Notes: generated by a model not told the origin, from the letters alone. A DNA stretch of 64,000 nucleotides from Gliomastix tumulicola (GCA_001599755.1 BCHX01000001.1:496001-560000), one strand, 5' to 3'. Numbered from the stretch's first letter, positions 1 through 12,073 are shown. Numbers and translations are program-made.

Positions 1-285
1 AAAAAAAGGAGCAAAACATCGCGACGGACCGCTTGGAACTGCGTGAACGTCTATTGTTGCAACGGCATCTTTTCTAAAGCTCTCCCCTTGAGCACCGAGA
101 CCCAAAATGTATGCTTGAAAGGGCTGGTTTGGTGCAAAGTATATCTACCCCTCTAACCTGCCCTCCTCATGGCAAATTCTCTTACCTTCCAACCATAAAC
201 ACTGAGATCTTCTCTACTTGCAAAAGTACCAAAACAAGCATCTGTGTCCTTGGAATATCTGTTAGCTTACACGAAAATACTAATC
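1..285. other. intergenic / 5' leader of the glycosyltransferase gene
   Basis: No gene is supported here. The CT- and CAA-rich sequence before the ATG at 286 looks like a fungal 5' untranslated leader. An open frame from 111 to 260 could be joined to the glycosyltransferase frame by a 58-nt intron (261-318, GTTAGC donor, TACTAATC branch site, TAG acceptor), but its translation has no recognisable character. Confidence 0.4.
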
Positions 286-1683
286 ATGGCGCCGGGTTTG
301 ACGCGAATCATAGCCTAGGTGGCTTTTTCCGCGAGCCTGGTCGGCTTAGTCCTTCTGGCCGCGTACACTCCCAGCTATCTTAGTGGGTGGATGTATGGTT
401 CGCCAGGAGCAGCTTTCGCTGTGATTTTTACACTTCGGTACACACGCTTCATTGGCCATTTCATCGGTTACCACTGGCTCTACAGCCCGTCTCCCGTGTT
501 CTCATCCCAGCCATCACTCACCGGCGAGGATGTTTCCGTGATTCTTCCCACTGTCGAGCCACACGGTCCTGACTTCGAGTCGTGCGTGCTGTCGATCCTG
601 CGGGCAAAGCCAGCCAATCTCTTCGTGGTCACTGTTGGAAACACTCTCTTGACAGAGTGTAAGCGAGTGCTAGCCCATTTGACGGCCTTCAATTCCCCTA
701 CCACCGTCTGGGTCTCTGCACTACCTGTCGCTTCCAAGCGGAAGCAGGTTGCTCATGCAGTGCCCCGAGTTACCACCGCCATTACCATTCTTGCAGATGA
801 TCACGTCTTCTGGACCAGCGATGATTTCCTCGCCGCCATCCTTGCTCCCTTTGAGAATGAAGATGTCGGTGCTGTTGCTCCGGTGAAGAGAGTCATACGC
901 ACCACTGAGGGTGAATGGTCCTTTAAGTCGATCCTGAACTTCCTCGCATGCGGCTACCTCCAGCGGCATAACTGGGAGCTCAGGGCTTCCAACGCCATCG
1001 ACGGAGGAGTCTTCGTGATTTCCGGTCGGACCGCAGCGTACCGCACGCACGTTCTACAGGCTCCAGGTCTTCTTCATCGTCTTTGCAATGAGAAGTTCTT
1101 CTTTGGCCTCTTTGGAGGCAGAGAGGGTCTCGGCCCGGATGACGATAACTTCCTCACCCGTGAAGTAATCTATCAAGGCTTGAAGATCAAATTCCAGGAT
1201 ACGAAGGATGCCACCATTGTGACCACGCTCGGAGAATGGCCCAAGTTCCGTGGACAGCTGATTCGCTGGGCGCGAACCACTTTCCGAAGCAACCCCGTGA
1301 TGCTGCGCAGCCCACGGTTTTTCGCGCGGTATACCTGGTCCTATCTCATGGTCTACTTCGCAGGAATCACCAATTTCGCCCTTCTGTGGGATGTTGCTCT
1401 CGTCATGGCCCTTCCGAGCCATGGATTTCTCCCCGTCCTCGCCCTTCTTTCTTGGTTCGTCTTCACGAAGACGGTCAAACTCTACCCTCACTTGGCTCGC
1501 CATCCGGATGATATTTTGCTCCTACCGGCGCAGATCGCCTTTGGCTATGTTCACAGCGTGATCAAGCTCTGGGCTCTCCTCACATTCTGGGACTGCGGTT
1601 GGTCGGGCAGGAACTTGGACGATATTGCCACCGAGGGCCGGGAGTTCGAGTGGGAGATGGTCGAGAGTGATGAGGTCGAGTGA
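286..1683 (+). pseudogene. family 2 glycosyltransferase (polysaccharide synthase type) with an in-frame stop near its start
   Basis: A membrane-bound processive GT2 enzyme of the hyaluronan/polysaccharide-synthase type found in fungi. The frame open from 319 to the stop at 1681-1683 shows an N-terminal hydrophobic helix, a catalytic domain beginning DVSVILPTV, acidic sugar-nucleotide and metal motifs (LADDHVFW and GPDDDNF), the processive QxxRW motif as QLIRW, and two or three C-terminal membrane segments. The best ATG (286, with A at -3 and G at +4) is in frame but meets TAG at 316-318 after ten codons. The frame then continues through a membrane helix. Alternatives are an upstream exon 111-260 spliced across 261-318, or initiation at the ATG at 391, which would lose the first helix. 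The gene is therefore either a recent pseudogene, a misread base, or a gene with a 5' intron. The family call is firm; the intactness is not. Confidence 0.7.
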
Positions 1684-3192
1684 GTTGTTTTTTCTTTCCA
1701 CATTCTCTGCACTTTCTACTGTTATTTCTTTGCGCGCGAATGTTTATTTCACGATCAGTCATGGCTCCTTGAGTAGCACGAGGACCATGATACATATTTC
1801 ATGAATTTCTTGTGGCAACCTCGAGTAGTATGAGGACCACGTCTTAATACACAATCAAGCAAAAACACATCTTCCCCTATAAAACGATCAAGTCCACGCA
1901 AGTGATTTATAATACACATCTATTCTCACAATATTTTGACTTTATCCTATCGCCTTTCGAGGAGCTTCTGACAAGGTTCATGACATTAATACTCAAAATT
2001 CTCGATTATTATTCGTCAGTGGGATTCAAATACCACATCTAGTAGTAGTATATGGGTCCTTATGTCTTGAATATGGGTTAACGTGAAAAATATAAAAGAG
2101 GATGTGTATAATAAAAAACTCCTTCAGTAACTGCAGGCCTGGCTTCTAGAGGACGGAGAGTACAGCAAGACTAAGTCCGGTAGTCGAGACCCCGCACTCT
2201 CGCTAGAAATTGTCAAGTACATATAGATGTAAAGGGCCCATTCGGAGGGCTCGGCTACTTTTACATGCTCACGAGAGAGTCACCACTCTCGCCTATCCCA
2301 GAGGGACCTTCAAGCTTCCTAGCACGATGAAAGTGCCTTGGTCATTAATTATAAAGAAGTTGATAATTCTTTTCTATCTTCAAGGCAAACGCGCTTTCCT
2401 TGTCTATTCCACGGCTAGGTTAATCCCAATAGGCACCGGGAGGAGGTTATTCCTCCCTGGTCCTTTCTCAAGGACACTTCCCGTGCCACTTCCTCTCGTG
2501 GCTGCTACCAACCTCGCCGATTACCACTGAGGTATGGTATGGTCAGAGCATGATCTTCTCCAAATCGCAGGGTGCCAGTCACGCCAATCCTCGTGGAATT
2601 AAACGAGAGAGGATCACTGAATGCCTCAATATTGGTGGTGACAACCAGAAAGTGCCGGCTGAAGGCGGCAGGGGTCATTGCGAATATCATTCGGGTCCTC
2701 CTCTCCTGTAGGTTGTCAGGACGAAAAGGGTAAGAAAGTGAAACAAGTTGAGATCCAAGACGGATGAAGATGGAAGAATAAGGATATATTTATAAGCAGA
2801 TCTGAAATATAGGAGGGGGACCCTACCGTTCCTCAGCATGCCTTATCACAATAGAATCTGCCGCAAGAAGAATCTTCTTGGCTGGGCCCGCACCCTCACA
2901 TGCAAAAGTTGTCATAGATAGTAGCTGTTTATAATTTCACTCTCAATCGACTAGAGTTGGTTGAGCTGTCTACTTTGAAAATGCTGTGTGGTCTATGTCT
3001 AAAGCCTCAAGAATGATGCTTGGGGATTTGGACTGGTCCTCGTGACTCAACTTTTCGCCCATTATCCTCCTCATCGCAGTTGGATAAATAACTGAAAGGT
3101 TTGAGACAGTTGTCCTGTGTCAGGAGTTGCTCGTTTTGATCATCTGCCTCAACGAAGTGCTGATTTAGTACTCACTCGCAAAACTTCCCCAA
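1684..3192. other. gene-poor, relatively A+T-rich stretch
   Basis: I see no convincing coding region. Two imperfect copies of a roughly 20-bp unit (GAGTAGCACGAGGACCATG near 1771 and GAGTAGTATGAGGACCACG near 1822) differ only by transitions. The tract looks like decayed repeat DNA, but I found no terminal repeats or transposase remnant. Confidence 0.4.
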
Positions 3193-3633
3193 TTAGTTCT
3201 TTCGCTTCTTCTGCAGACGTGCTGTCTTCTTCTGCCCGGTTGAGACATTCTGTCCGGGTTGCTGCCCCTTGATGCGCTGAAATAGACTCTCTTTCTTCTC
3301 TTTGAAGCTTTTGGAGAAATTGTTCCACGTCATAAAGAGAAATTCCGGCACATCGTGGCGAAGATCCGACAGCAGGAAGGGCCGGTCCTGTTTCCACCAT
3401 CTCTTGCACCTCCCATGACGGAGAGCCGCTTCCTCCCTTATAAACTTGAAAGTATTCTTGACCTTATGAATCTTGCTGGAACTAGCGGGGGCCTTCGTGG
3501 GATTTGAGGCCTTGGTGGTGGTATCATCAAGTGTTTCGCCTACATACCGCCCACGAGTAGTACTATCCTCTTCAGGAGCAGACCCAGTAGCTATGGGCGC
3601 CCTATCGCCAAGGTTACCATCAACATTCGTCAT
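3193..3633 (-). CDS. small hypothetical protein, basic C-terminus
   Basis: An open frame of 146 residues starting with ATG at 3633 (beginning MTNVDGNLGDRAP). The first half is rich in Ser, Thr, Pro and Ala. The second half is strongly basic with several Trp residues, and the C-terminus is a Lys/Arg/Gln-rich tail (TGQKKTARLQKKRKN). No intron is needed. I do not recognise a family. It stands alone in a gene-poor tract, so it could be a lineage-specific gene, part of a decayed element, or a chance ORF. The biased composition and the clean ATG-to-stop frame are the only support. Confidence 0.3.
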   Translation of the reverse strand: MTNVDGNLGDRAPIATGSAPEEDSTTRGRYVGETLDDTTTKASNPTKAPASSSKIHKVKNTFKFIREEAALRHGRCKRWWKQDRPFLLSDLRHDVPEFLFMTWNNFSKSFKEKKESLFQRIKGQQPGQNVSTGQKKTARLQKKRKN

Positions 3634-5759
3634 TTTCAAAGCTTAGATGAAGTAAAATACTATGTCTGCTATGTTGTTTGGGCTCCTTGGTTATTTAATG
3701 AGATGGCTAGGTATTCAACAGAAGGGAGGAAATAGAGTGGTTTCAAGTTACTTAAAACCAAGATCAAGGTATCGACTCTCGTTAAATATTGGGGGCTGAA
3801 GATTGACCACAGTGTGTCCATTTGAAAAGCCAAGCTAGCCATGACATGAACCTGAATGAACACAATCCTGACCAAAGACAGTGGTCGGACTTGTATGTGA
3901 ATGAAACGGTCCCAAGGGAACACAGGCAGAATCTAGAAGGTCATGCAGCAATTGAATCGAAACGGATGCGACAGGAAAGCTACAGAGATGGGAACAAGCC
4001 GTAAGGTCCAAACAATAAGTACACATTGAAACACGACGCCTCTGTGTTGAGAGCCAGGTTGTTCACGTACAATAGCTTAGTAATGAGTCATAGTCCCGAC
4101 AAAGACATGATGCGTGACCCTTAACTCATACTCCAGCTTCCGACCACACTCATAATCCGAGTAAGCATCATCGCGCTAAATGCTACCGGACCAAGAGGTC
4201 AAGATCTCAGGAACAGGTGTTGCCCGTGGGACGACCAAATGATCATCCAAGCAGCGTATCAAAGAGGGACCAGGTTTACCTTGACACTGGCCGCACTGGC
4301 CTCCACTCCGTCTCTGAAAAATAAAACCAGTTTTGGAACACAGCCCCAGTAGGATTGACCGCCCCTGAGAAGGACCAGACTCGCCGAGCAGTCGCATAGA
4401 AGGAAGCATGACAGAAGCCTACCCACCTGGAATGCCACATCAACTTCTCCGAGCTTGTCATTCTTGTCTTTCGTCTCATATCTTCTGTTATGTCTTGGCT
4501 TTGAGGATATATCCCGTAAGCAAGGTGACATTGCCCTGATATTTGTCTTGGGAGGTACAGGCAGGCTTCAACTGTGCCACTCTGATGACGCCTTGAGATC
4601 CTATCTAGGCAGGACACCACGTGTGGCTGGGGGCCATGAGGTACAGTGTATGATCTAATATGGACTGATAAGGATAATAGGAAAGGGATATCGCCGACGG
4701 GATGGGACAACGTTAGATATGAACCAAGCGAAGAGGGAAAATAGTCGTGCGACTCTCAGCCCACCATATCCATTCCCCGCATGATATAATACATCTCTCT
4801 CCACTTGCTGCTTTCAATAGCCTCACTAGTCAAGGCTGGCCGGGTCATCTTTTGGAGCCTCACACGAGCATCTACCCCTTCGAAGCGAGTCGAAGCTGTC
4901 AAACCACCGCATCTGTAGATCACGCACCAATTTCACATGTGTGGCCCCCACTCAGTACTGGACAGCAGCCGTCCTTTATGGGGGTAAGCCGCACGCCGGT
5001 CTAGGAAGCCCAACAATTGGTAAGAAATCCGTCCACTAGCGGATCTACGCGGGCCAGGGGTGCTGATAACCATGGCGTGTGCTTTGCAAAAAAAAGCCCG
5101 AACAAAATCCCGACGTGCTCCCAACATGCACCTACTTCGGGACAAGAAGAACAGGCAAGATGGCTTTGCAGGAGACGTGCATTCGGCATATGCAGGCAGG
5201 CAGCAACACCCTCTCTTGCAAAGTTCCATTACCAACGTCGTGATACCACACCACGCCAAAGCGGCCATACCGAAAGGAGGCGAAGTCTTTGCTAAGACGG
5301 TCCCCTGTTTTGGGACGTGGGATAATCAAAATTGGGGAACTCATCTGCAGGCCCGGAGAGAAAAAGGCGCAAGGCGAGCGATCCCTTACCCAGCGACTCT
5401 ATGTATTCCCGTGTCAGGTTGTAAGGGAGAAAACTTGCGACCTGCTAGAATGGACAGCTTGTTTCAGTCGTTGGGGGGGAGGACGTTAGGTGAAGGAATG
5501 CGCGCTCGGACTAGTCCATCATCATGTCACCGAGAGGCGTGTGAATGCTACTCCGTAATCCTGCGGGCCCTACCACACCCATGGCGATTTTCCGGTCCCG
5601 ACTTAGCAGCAGGAGGGGTGGTGTGTGGCAGTCTTATAAAGATAAAGATAATGGCGTGGATGTCTTTTTTCTCCGTTTCTCGAGACGACGTGCACTGGGT
5701 GATACGACGAGGTGATTACTTGGTATCATCTAACTCATTTTTCTTTCATGCAATTCAAC
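3634..5759. other. intergenic, no recognised gene
   Basis: About 2.1 kb with only short overlapping frames on both strands and no domain signal. The last 130 bp form the promoter of the downstream kinase-like gene. Confidence 0.45.
5635..5640 (+). promoter_or_regulatory. TATA-like box of the APH-family gene
   Basis: TATAAA lies 120-125 bp upstream of the chosen ATG at 5760, a normal distance for a fungal core promoter. Confidence 0.4.
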
Positions 5760-6977
5760 ATGGCGGGAGCAGTGCGGCAGCCGTTTGATGAGGCGGCGTT
5801 TGAGAGGTACCTCATCGAGCATGTACCTGAGATCCAAACGCCCATCCAGTTGAAGCAGGTATGAGGTCTTCCACGCGATGTATGGGTAAGCCCCAGTATT
5901 GACATTTCGTTAGTTCACCTTCGGCCAGTCCAATCCGACCTACCAGATCATTGGAGCCGACGATCAGAAGTTCGTCATGCGGAAGAAGCCGCCCGGGAAG
6001 CTCATCTCCAGCATGTCTCACCGGGTCGAGAGGGAATATCAGATTCTCCGTGCACTCGAAGACACCGATCTCCCTGTTCCCAAGACCTACGCTCTATGTA
6101 ACGACGCGTCCGTGATTGGAACGCCGTTTTACATCATGGAATTCCTGGACGGGCGCGTATTTGAGGACCAGACCATGCCGGGAGTGCCAAGCGAAGAGAG
6201 AGACGCACTGTGGCGGGATGCGATCAAGACACTCGCCAAATTCCACTCCATTGATCCTCGAGAGGTCGGACTGGAGCGGTATGGCAAGGCGGGGGGGTTC
6301 TACAACCGGCAGTTGCAGACATGGGAGACGATCTGCTCGAAGCAAGCCAAAGTGATGGATGTCACGACGGGTGAGCCGTTAGGGAAGCTCCCATACTTAG
6401 ACGAGTGTCTGCAGACGTTCAAGAACCAGCGAATGCAGCCCAACGACAGGATATCATTGGTACATGGGGACTTCCGCATCGACAACCTCGTCTTCCACAA
6501 GACTGAGCCTCGTGTCATCGGTATTCTCGAGTGAGTACCCAATTGCTAGAAACATGCCTTTCTGATACTAACATATCCCGCCACAGCTGGGAATCTTCAA
6601 CCATCGGTCACCCCCTCTCCGATGTCTGCAACTTTCTCGTCATGTTCTACACCGCTCGGTACCCGGGCGCCTCTCCCTACGACTGCTCAGGCCTCCTCCC
6701 CGGCCGTACGCCCGGCATCCCCACGCCAGAGCATGTCGTCGAGAGCTACGCTCAGGAAGGATGGTACAACCCCGAGCCCGACTTCCACTGGGGCATGGCA
6801 TTCAACCTGTTCAAGGTGGCCGGTATATGCCAAGGTATCGCGGCAAGGATCGCCTCGGGGCAGACGAGCAACCGAGAGGCTTTGTCATATGCTGTTGCAA
6901 GCCGACCACAGGCGGAGCTTGCATGGACCATGGTGCAGAGTATGAATGGGGCCTGGCAGCAGAGGCCGAGGCTGTGA
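5760..6977 (+). CDS. APH-family phosphotransferase (ACAD10/11 kinase-domain-like)
   Basis: Three exons (5760-5858, 5914-6530, 6587-6977) give a 368-residue protein. The family transfers phosphate from ATP to small molecules; in eukaryotes the closest type is the kinase-like domain of ACAD10/ACAD11, and the substrate cannot be read from sequence. The N-lobe begins FTFGQSNPTYQI, and the VMRKKPPGK strand carries the ATP-binding lysines. The catalytic loop HGDFRIDN is at residues 217-224. The metal-binding ILDWE is created exactly by the second splice (Asp239). Introns are 55 and 56 nt; the second has a good branch site (TACTAAC). The start is supported by the TATA-like box at 5635 and by the expected N-terminal length. 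The gene converges on the nitronate monooxygenase gene with a 288-bp gap. Family assignment is secure. Confidence 0.88.
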
Positions 6978-7265
6978 GACTGCTAGAGCTCTCTCTCTGA
7001 TCCATCAGTCCATACTCTCGTTACGTGTTTCCTTTGTAGCTATAGATGGAGTCTGGAGTCTCATATTTCAATAATCATGAATTCGGTTTACTTATCTAAC
7101 TGTCGTTGATCCATGTACAGCGTCCAGCCAGTTATGAGCAAACCGGGCGGTCTTGTAATAACGACATCCAACATCTAAATGTGTGAGAACCTTGGGATAG
7201 CGACGGTAACGTGCGAGGTGGTCACCAAAAGTAAATAAATGACGGATTAATGAGAGTTTAATTTT

Positions 7266-8318
7266 TTATAATTTACTCTTTGGTATAACCATTGTCGTCG
7301 CCAGTTCCAGCATTTCGCTTGCCTCCTCCACCATGCCCTCAATGATCTGTCTAGCCGGCAGGATCTCCTTGATCGAACCGGCGACCTGCCCCATCATGAC
7401 GGGTATCCGAACCTCGTTTCCGAGCTTCAAGTCATGATCCATGGGCACTATCCCTCTTTCAAATAGTCTCTGCATCTCGTCTGGTCTGGAGTGCCAGCTC
7501 TTGATGTACGCGTTGGCCTTCATCCGTATCGGCAGACCCGTCAACACTTTCGTGATCTCTGTGTCCCCGTAATCGCAAGCCACCACTTCCTCTTTCTCCT
7601 CTTCTGTCAGGTTCGCTTCCTCGGATGCCACGAATCTTGTGCAGCACCACGCTCCAGCTGCACCCTGCATGAGTCCCGCAGCCAGACTCCGCCCCGAAGC
7701 GATACCGCCTCCCGCGAGTACCAGTGCTGTTCCGCCTCGTAGCATCGGCGGTCTGTACTTCCTCGCCACGTCCACCACAGCTGGCACAAGGACAGAACTC
7801 GCAATTCCGCCTGTGTGTCCCCGGCCCTCTCCTCCCTGCGCGACCAGCACGTCTACGCCTGCGTCCAGCGCTTTGGCAGCGTGCTTCGGGTGTCCCACCA
7901 CGGTGACCACCAGGATGCCAGCCTCGTGAAGTCTCGTGATGACATCCCTCGGCGGGACGCCCGCAGACCCGACAAACACCTTGGCGCCGCTGGAGATGGT
8001 GATGTCGATGAGCTCATCCAGCTTGCCTCCTGTGCAGTCCTGGTTGGTCTTCCGTGCGCCGCCGCCAACTTTGGGCAGCGCGATCTCGATGCCGAAGGGC
8101 GGTATGGAGTCGGGGGTGTCCAAGCCGGCTTTCATCTCCTCGATGATGGCGCGGAGCTGGACGGGCGTGCATTTGTAGCCTCCGATGACGCTGAGGCCGC
8201 CGGCATTGGCGACTGCTGCGGCGAGTTTGCCCCCAGAGACCTGGAGCATGCCGGCCAGGACGATGGGGTGCTTTATGCCCAGCAGGGTTGTGAGCGGTGT
8301 TCGTAATGATCCAGCCAT
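7266..8318 (-). CDS. nitronate monooxygenase (2-nitropropane dioxygenase family)
   Basis: An intronless 350-residue FMN-dependent TIM-barrel enzyme that oxidises alkyl nitronates such as propionate 3-nitronate, a plant and fungal toxin, to carbonyl compounds plus nitrite or nitrate. It starts MAGSLRTPLTTLLGIKHPIV, typical of the family. The conserved QGGEGRGHTGG loop is at residues 161-171 and contains the family histidine (His168). A phosphate-binding segment follows (LAGGGIASG), then ARF/CRF-type sequence before a Glu-rich helix. Length and start agree with fungal and bacterial class I enzymes. No targeting signal is seen, so it is probably cytosolic. It stands convergent to the APH-family gene and otherwise alone. 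Confidence 0.93.
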   Translation of the reverse strand: MAGSLRTPLTTLLGIKHPIVLAGMLQVSGGKLAAAVANAGGLSVIGGYKCTPVQLRAIIEEMKAGLDTPDSIPPFGIEIALPKVGGGARKTNQDCTGGKLDELIDITISSGAKVFVGSAGVPPRDVITRLHEAGILVVTVVGHPKHAAKALDAGVDVLVAQGGEGRGHTGGIASSVLVPAVVDVARKYRPPMLRGGTALVLAGGGIASGRSLAAGLMQGAAGAWCCTRFVASEEANLTEEEKEEVVACDYGDTEITKVLTGLPIRMKANAYIKSWHSRPDEMQRLFERGIVPMDHDLKLGNEVRIPVMMGQVAGSIKEILPARQIIEGMVEEASEMLELATTMVIPKSKL

Positions 8319-9713
8319 ATTGTGTCAGTCTGTGTCAAGATTGTGCCAGTGTCGTGAGAGATCGAAAATGGAGGCGCCGGAGCTCGTAGTCGAAGGATCA
8401 TGGACGCGAAATGAAGGACCAGCCAAACAGGAAATCACAAAACCAGGCTTGCTTAATAACGTGAGTATCAACCGCCGATGTATCATCAAACGCCAAGCAG
8501 AGATAAGCAAAAAGAAAAAGAAGAGAGAGAAAAAAAAGTCCCAACAGGTAAGCTATCAGGTGTGGTTACATTGTTGAGTAAAACGGATTGATGTGCCGGT
8601 CTGTATATTAGAAGAACACGACCAGAACTTCCAGAAGGGGGGGCGTGCGGGTGAGGATGGAGATCATGGATGCATACGCCCCCTGCTCGGGATTATATGC
8701 TTGCAGTCTGCTGCTGGCGGGAAGGGCAGCCACCCGTCGCGGAAAGGAGGTCTGGGTTTCCTGTGGTGGCCATTCAAGTCATTCTATTCCCGACTGCCGA
8801 GCGTTTCCCTGCCGTCTGCCCTGAAGCACTGCTTCTAATAAGCCTGTGGATGGGAAGTGGTACGTGCTGTGGCCGTGATTGTGCGGTCCAACAGGCTTGG
8901 GGAATAGGAGCCATCGTCACCACATCTCGAGTCACTAGACCAGGGCAGCTTCCAGCCAAATACAGCATCTCCCAGCCAGTTCCTCCATCTACTCACCATC
9001 TAGCTAATGACGCGGTGGCTACCTGCAGACGGCATTACAAGTGCCGACAAAACGTGTGATTGACTGGCTGCCTGGTTAGCACACGCCCCCTCCGCATCCC
9101 AGCGGGGGGCTGATTCAGCGCCCCTGCAGCTAAGACGGACGATCTTCAGGTCCGTTGCCCTGTAGGCGAGCTTCCTCATTTCCATCACGACTTGGACTTT
9201 GTTTGACAGGCGACGGCGCACTCCAACCTGGCAGGCTGTCGTGTGCTCTTTTCCTGGGCGGGAAGCGTCTTTACAGTGCCAAGGGCAAAGATAAGACGAA
9301 CCGAGACCTGACAGGCCGGCGATTGCCTCACCAGGCAGACGGATGCAATCATGTTCACGCCATGACCGCTGGGCGACGTCATTAACTACCAGCTGCAGAA
9401 TCCGTCTAGCCAACGTGCACATTCTTGGAAGCCGACGTCGTGCAGCTCTCGGCGAGATAAGACTCGGCGACTTCCCGGCAGAGAGTCCAAGCCCGGAAGG
9501 GCCTCTGCAGGACGGGAGACACGGGACCGCCCTCTCGTAGTAGTCAGCACATTCGAGGGAATTGAATGAGCGCGGTCCTGTGGCTCCCATCTTGCAGAGA
9601 CGGTGCGCCCAGTCCCCTACATCCAATACCGAAGACGCCTAAGAAACGCTCAAGATTCGTATGCTAAGTATCGCTAGAACGACGTGGGTATAATATAATG
9701 TGAAGCACAAGTC
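8319..9713. other. intergenic, promoter side of the nitronate monooxygenase gene
   Basis: 1.4 kb upstream of the nitronate monooxygenase gene and downstream of the Zn2Cys6 regulator. The open frames (for example 9000-9626 on the minus strand) lack family features and codon character, so I call no gene. Confidence 0.5.
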
Positions 9714-11759
9714 CTACCACCTCACCATCTTCGTCCATCCCTTCTGCCCCGAGGCATGCTCATGCCACGTCCACATGTACAGTATCGCCTCCCTCCGCCC
9801 CGTGAACCGCAGCTTATTAATAAACATCTTTGCCCGGGGATCAAACGGCGTGTCCTCCTCGTCTAGCCACGACAGCACGTCATCCTCCTCTTCGTCTTCT
9901 TCTTCTTCTTCCTTCTCCTCCCCATATGCCATCCGCCGCTCGCGACCAGCGGAAGCCGAAACCGCATCCAGCCGTCGGTACTCCCTCGTCAGGGCAATCT
10001 CCCGCTCCAGCATAGCCTCGGCGATGCTCATGGCCATCGAGTGCTCGAGCAGGCCCTCCAGCTGCGGCCTCCGGAGCAGCGCCAACGCGCGCTTCCGCTC
10101 CGCCCACGTGGAGGCGTTCAGCGCGACCATGAAGACGTTTGTCGTGATGGGCGGCTTGAGAAACACGGGCGTTGTGCTGCCGAGCCTCGACTCGCGGACG
10201 GCGTGCTGCAGCGCGAGGATCTGCTCCGTGAGGTCGAGGATCTCCTTGCATCCGGCAGACCCGGACCCGAGCATCTCCGGCGGCGGCGACTGGCCGGTAA
10301 TATTACCCGATCGCAGGGTCTCTATGAAGCCCGCTGGGCGGCCGGGGAACTGCGCGAGGACGAGGCGGTTCGTCGCGTGGGACTGGCGCAGGCAGAGGAG
10401 GAGGAGCTGGATCTGGAGCTGGTCTGTCTTGCCCTGGCCCCTCCTCTTCTTGGACGAGGCCATCTCCATCTCCAACTCGCGCGTGAATGTCGCGATGGCC
10501 GCGTCGATGTTGCAGAAGGTGTCAAAGAGGGATCTGTATCGCAGAGGCACCGCGTGTCCCGCGACGTCAAACACCTCGTCGGGAAACCCTTGCATGCTCG
10601 TCGTCCCGACCGACTCGGCAAAGCTCATGATGAAGGCATTCATCAGCGACTGCGACGCCTTGCACGCCTCGGCCAGCTTCGCCACCGTCAGGCCGAGCCC
10701 AGCAGCACCACCACCACCACTCCCACCATTCAGCGCCGGCGGCAGCGGTGCAGGCTCGCTGTAGGCCTTCCAGGCGCTGTAGATGTCGCTGCTCGAGTGT
10801 ATCTTGGCGCTGACGATGTCCCCGTCCTCGAAGTGCACCTTGTCCCGCAGCTCGAAGCTGCCCATGAGGGAGCGCAGCGAGTCGAGCGAGATGGGCGACG
10901 CCATGAACTCGGCGGCCTCTGCGCGCTTCCTAGCCGAGCGCGAGCGCTGCGTCGTCGTCGTCGTCTTGTTGGGCTGGCGCCGCTTGGCCAGCTCGCCCTC
11001 GATCTCGCGGAGGAGGTTGGAGCCGTACTGGAAGTGCATGTGGGCGTCGTCGAAGAGGCCCTCGAGGATGCAGATGGCCATGAAGACGACGCTGACGACG
11101 AGGGTGCGCCACTTCGTGCCCCACGACGGCGTCTTGACGGCGGACGACTCGGACAGCGACGGGTCGGTGAGGTGGCGGATGGCGAGGTTGAACTGCTGCA
11201 GCGCAAAGACATTCCGCTCCGGCGGTGCGCCGCGCGTGCCCGTCAGGACCAGCTGGCTGTACGTCTCGAAGACGGAGCCCAGACTCACGACGGCGTGCCA
11301 CAGCGCCGGGTCGTCGTAGCACGCGCGGGGCACCTGGTCCGTCCAGAAGGCGATGTCGAAGGTCCCCGCGAGACACGGCGCCGCCACGTCGAGGAAGTAC
11401 CGGTAGCTGCGGAGCTCGCTGATGTTCTTGCGGGGGAGGACCGTCAGGCTGAGGTCCGCACCGGCGTCACCACCGGCACCGGAACCGGGAGCAGCAGCAG
11501 CAGCAGCAGCAACGGCAACAGTACTAGTAGTAGTAGCGGCGGCGTCTTGCGGAGGCCGCGGCGGGGGGCTCGTGCTGCCGGCCGGGGAGGAGGAGGCGCT
11601 CGAGGTCGTCGGCACGGGGAGGTAGCCGTCGCAGCGGCGGCCTGTCGACGTGCATCGCTGGCAGGCGGGTTTCGTCTCGTCGCAGCGGACGCGCCGGGCC
11701 CTGTTGGCAGTGACATAATCAGCTCCGGTCCGCACACACACACAAACTCGTTTGCTTTG

Positions 11760-11794
<35 letters not shown>

Positions 11795-12073
11795 GTCCAG
11801 CGAATCAGGACGCAGGTGTGGTCGCATCGAAGGCATCAAGGTGGAGGGAGGGATATGGGGATTGGGGGGTTGCACGAACTTGCATGTTATGCAGCCGGTC
11901 TTGACCTTCCGATGGAACGCCCGACTCAGCCTGGAATCCTTGCTGCCCTTCCCGCGCGTGAAGTCCTCGCTCCCACCAATCGGCGTCTCGACTGTGCTCT
12001 CGCGGCTCCGTCCCTCATGCTGGCAGCTGCATGATGATGGTGTGCATGCCCGGGCCGCCTTCGGGCATGTCAT
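9714..12073 (-). CDS. Zn2Cys6 fungal transcription factor
   Basis: Two exons (12073-11880, then 11700-9714; intron 11701-11879) encode 726 residues. The splice rebuilds a perfect binuclear zinc cluster: Cys61-x2-Cys64-x6-Cys71-x6-Cys78-x2-Cys81-x6-Cys88 (CITCKARRVRCDETKPACQRC). A Ser/Pro- and Ala-rich linker with a homopolymeric alanine run follows. Then comes a long helical region resembling the fungal-specific middle domain of nuclear regulators (ELRSYRYFLDVAAPCLAG onward). The C-terminus holds a very acidic patch (about ten Glu/Asp) followed by an aromatic end. The 179-nt intron carries a (CT)n tract. The start at 12073 gives a plausible N-terminus, but an earlier start is possible. It is divergent from the GABA aminotransferase gene 2 kb away, so it may or may not regulate it. 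Target genes are unknown. Confidence 0.85.
11762..11792. repeat. (TC)15 microsatellite in the regulator intron
   Basis: About 31 bp of uninterrupted CT/TC dinucleotides inside the intron 11701-11879. On the transcribed strand it reads as a GA repeat. Confidence 0.9.

Noticed and set aside
2060..2700. Possible solo LTR of a retrotransposon
   Set aside because: TATA-like and repeat-like flavour only; I could not find paired terminal repeats, a primer-binding site or coding remnants.
5060..5788. 242-codon plus-strand frame
   Set aside because: Overlaps the promoter and first exon of the APH-family gene in another frame and has no family features.
9000..9626. 208-codon minus-strand frame between the nitronate monooxygenase and regulator genes
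   Set aside because: Heterogeneous composition, no domain, no splice or promoter support.
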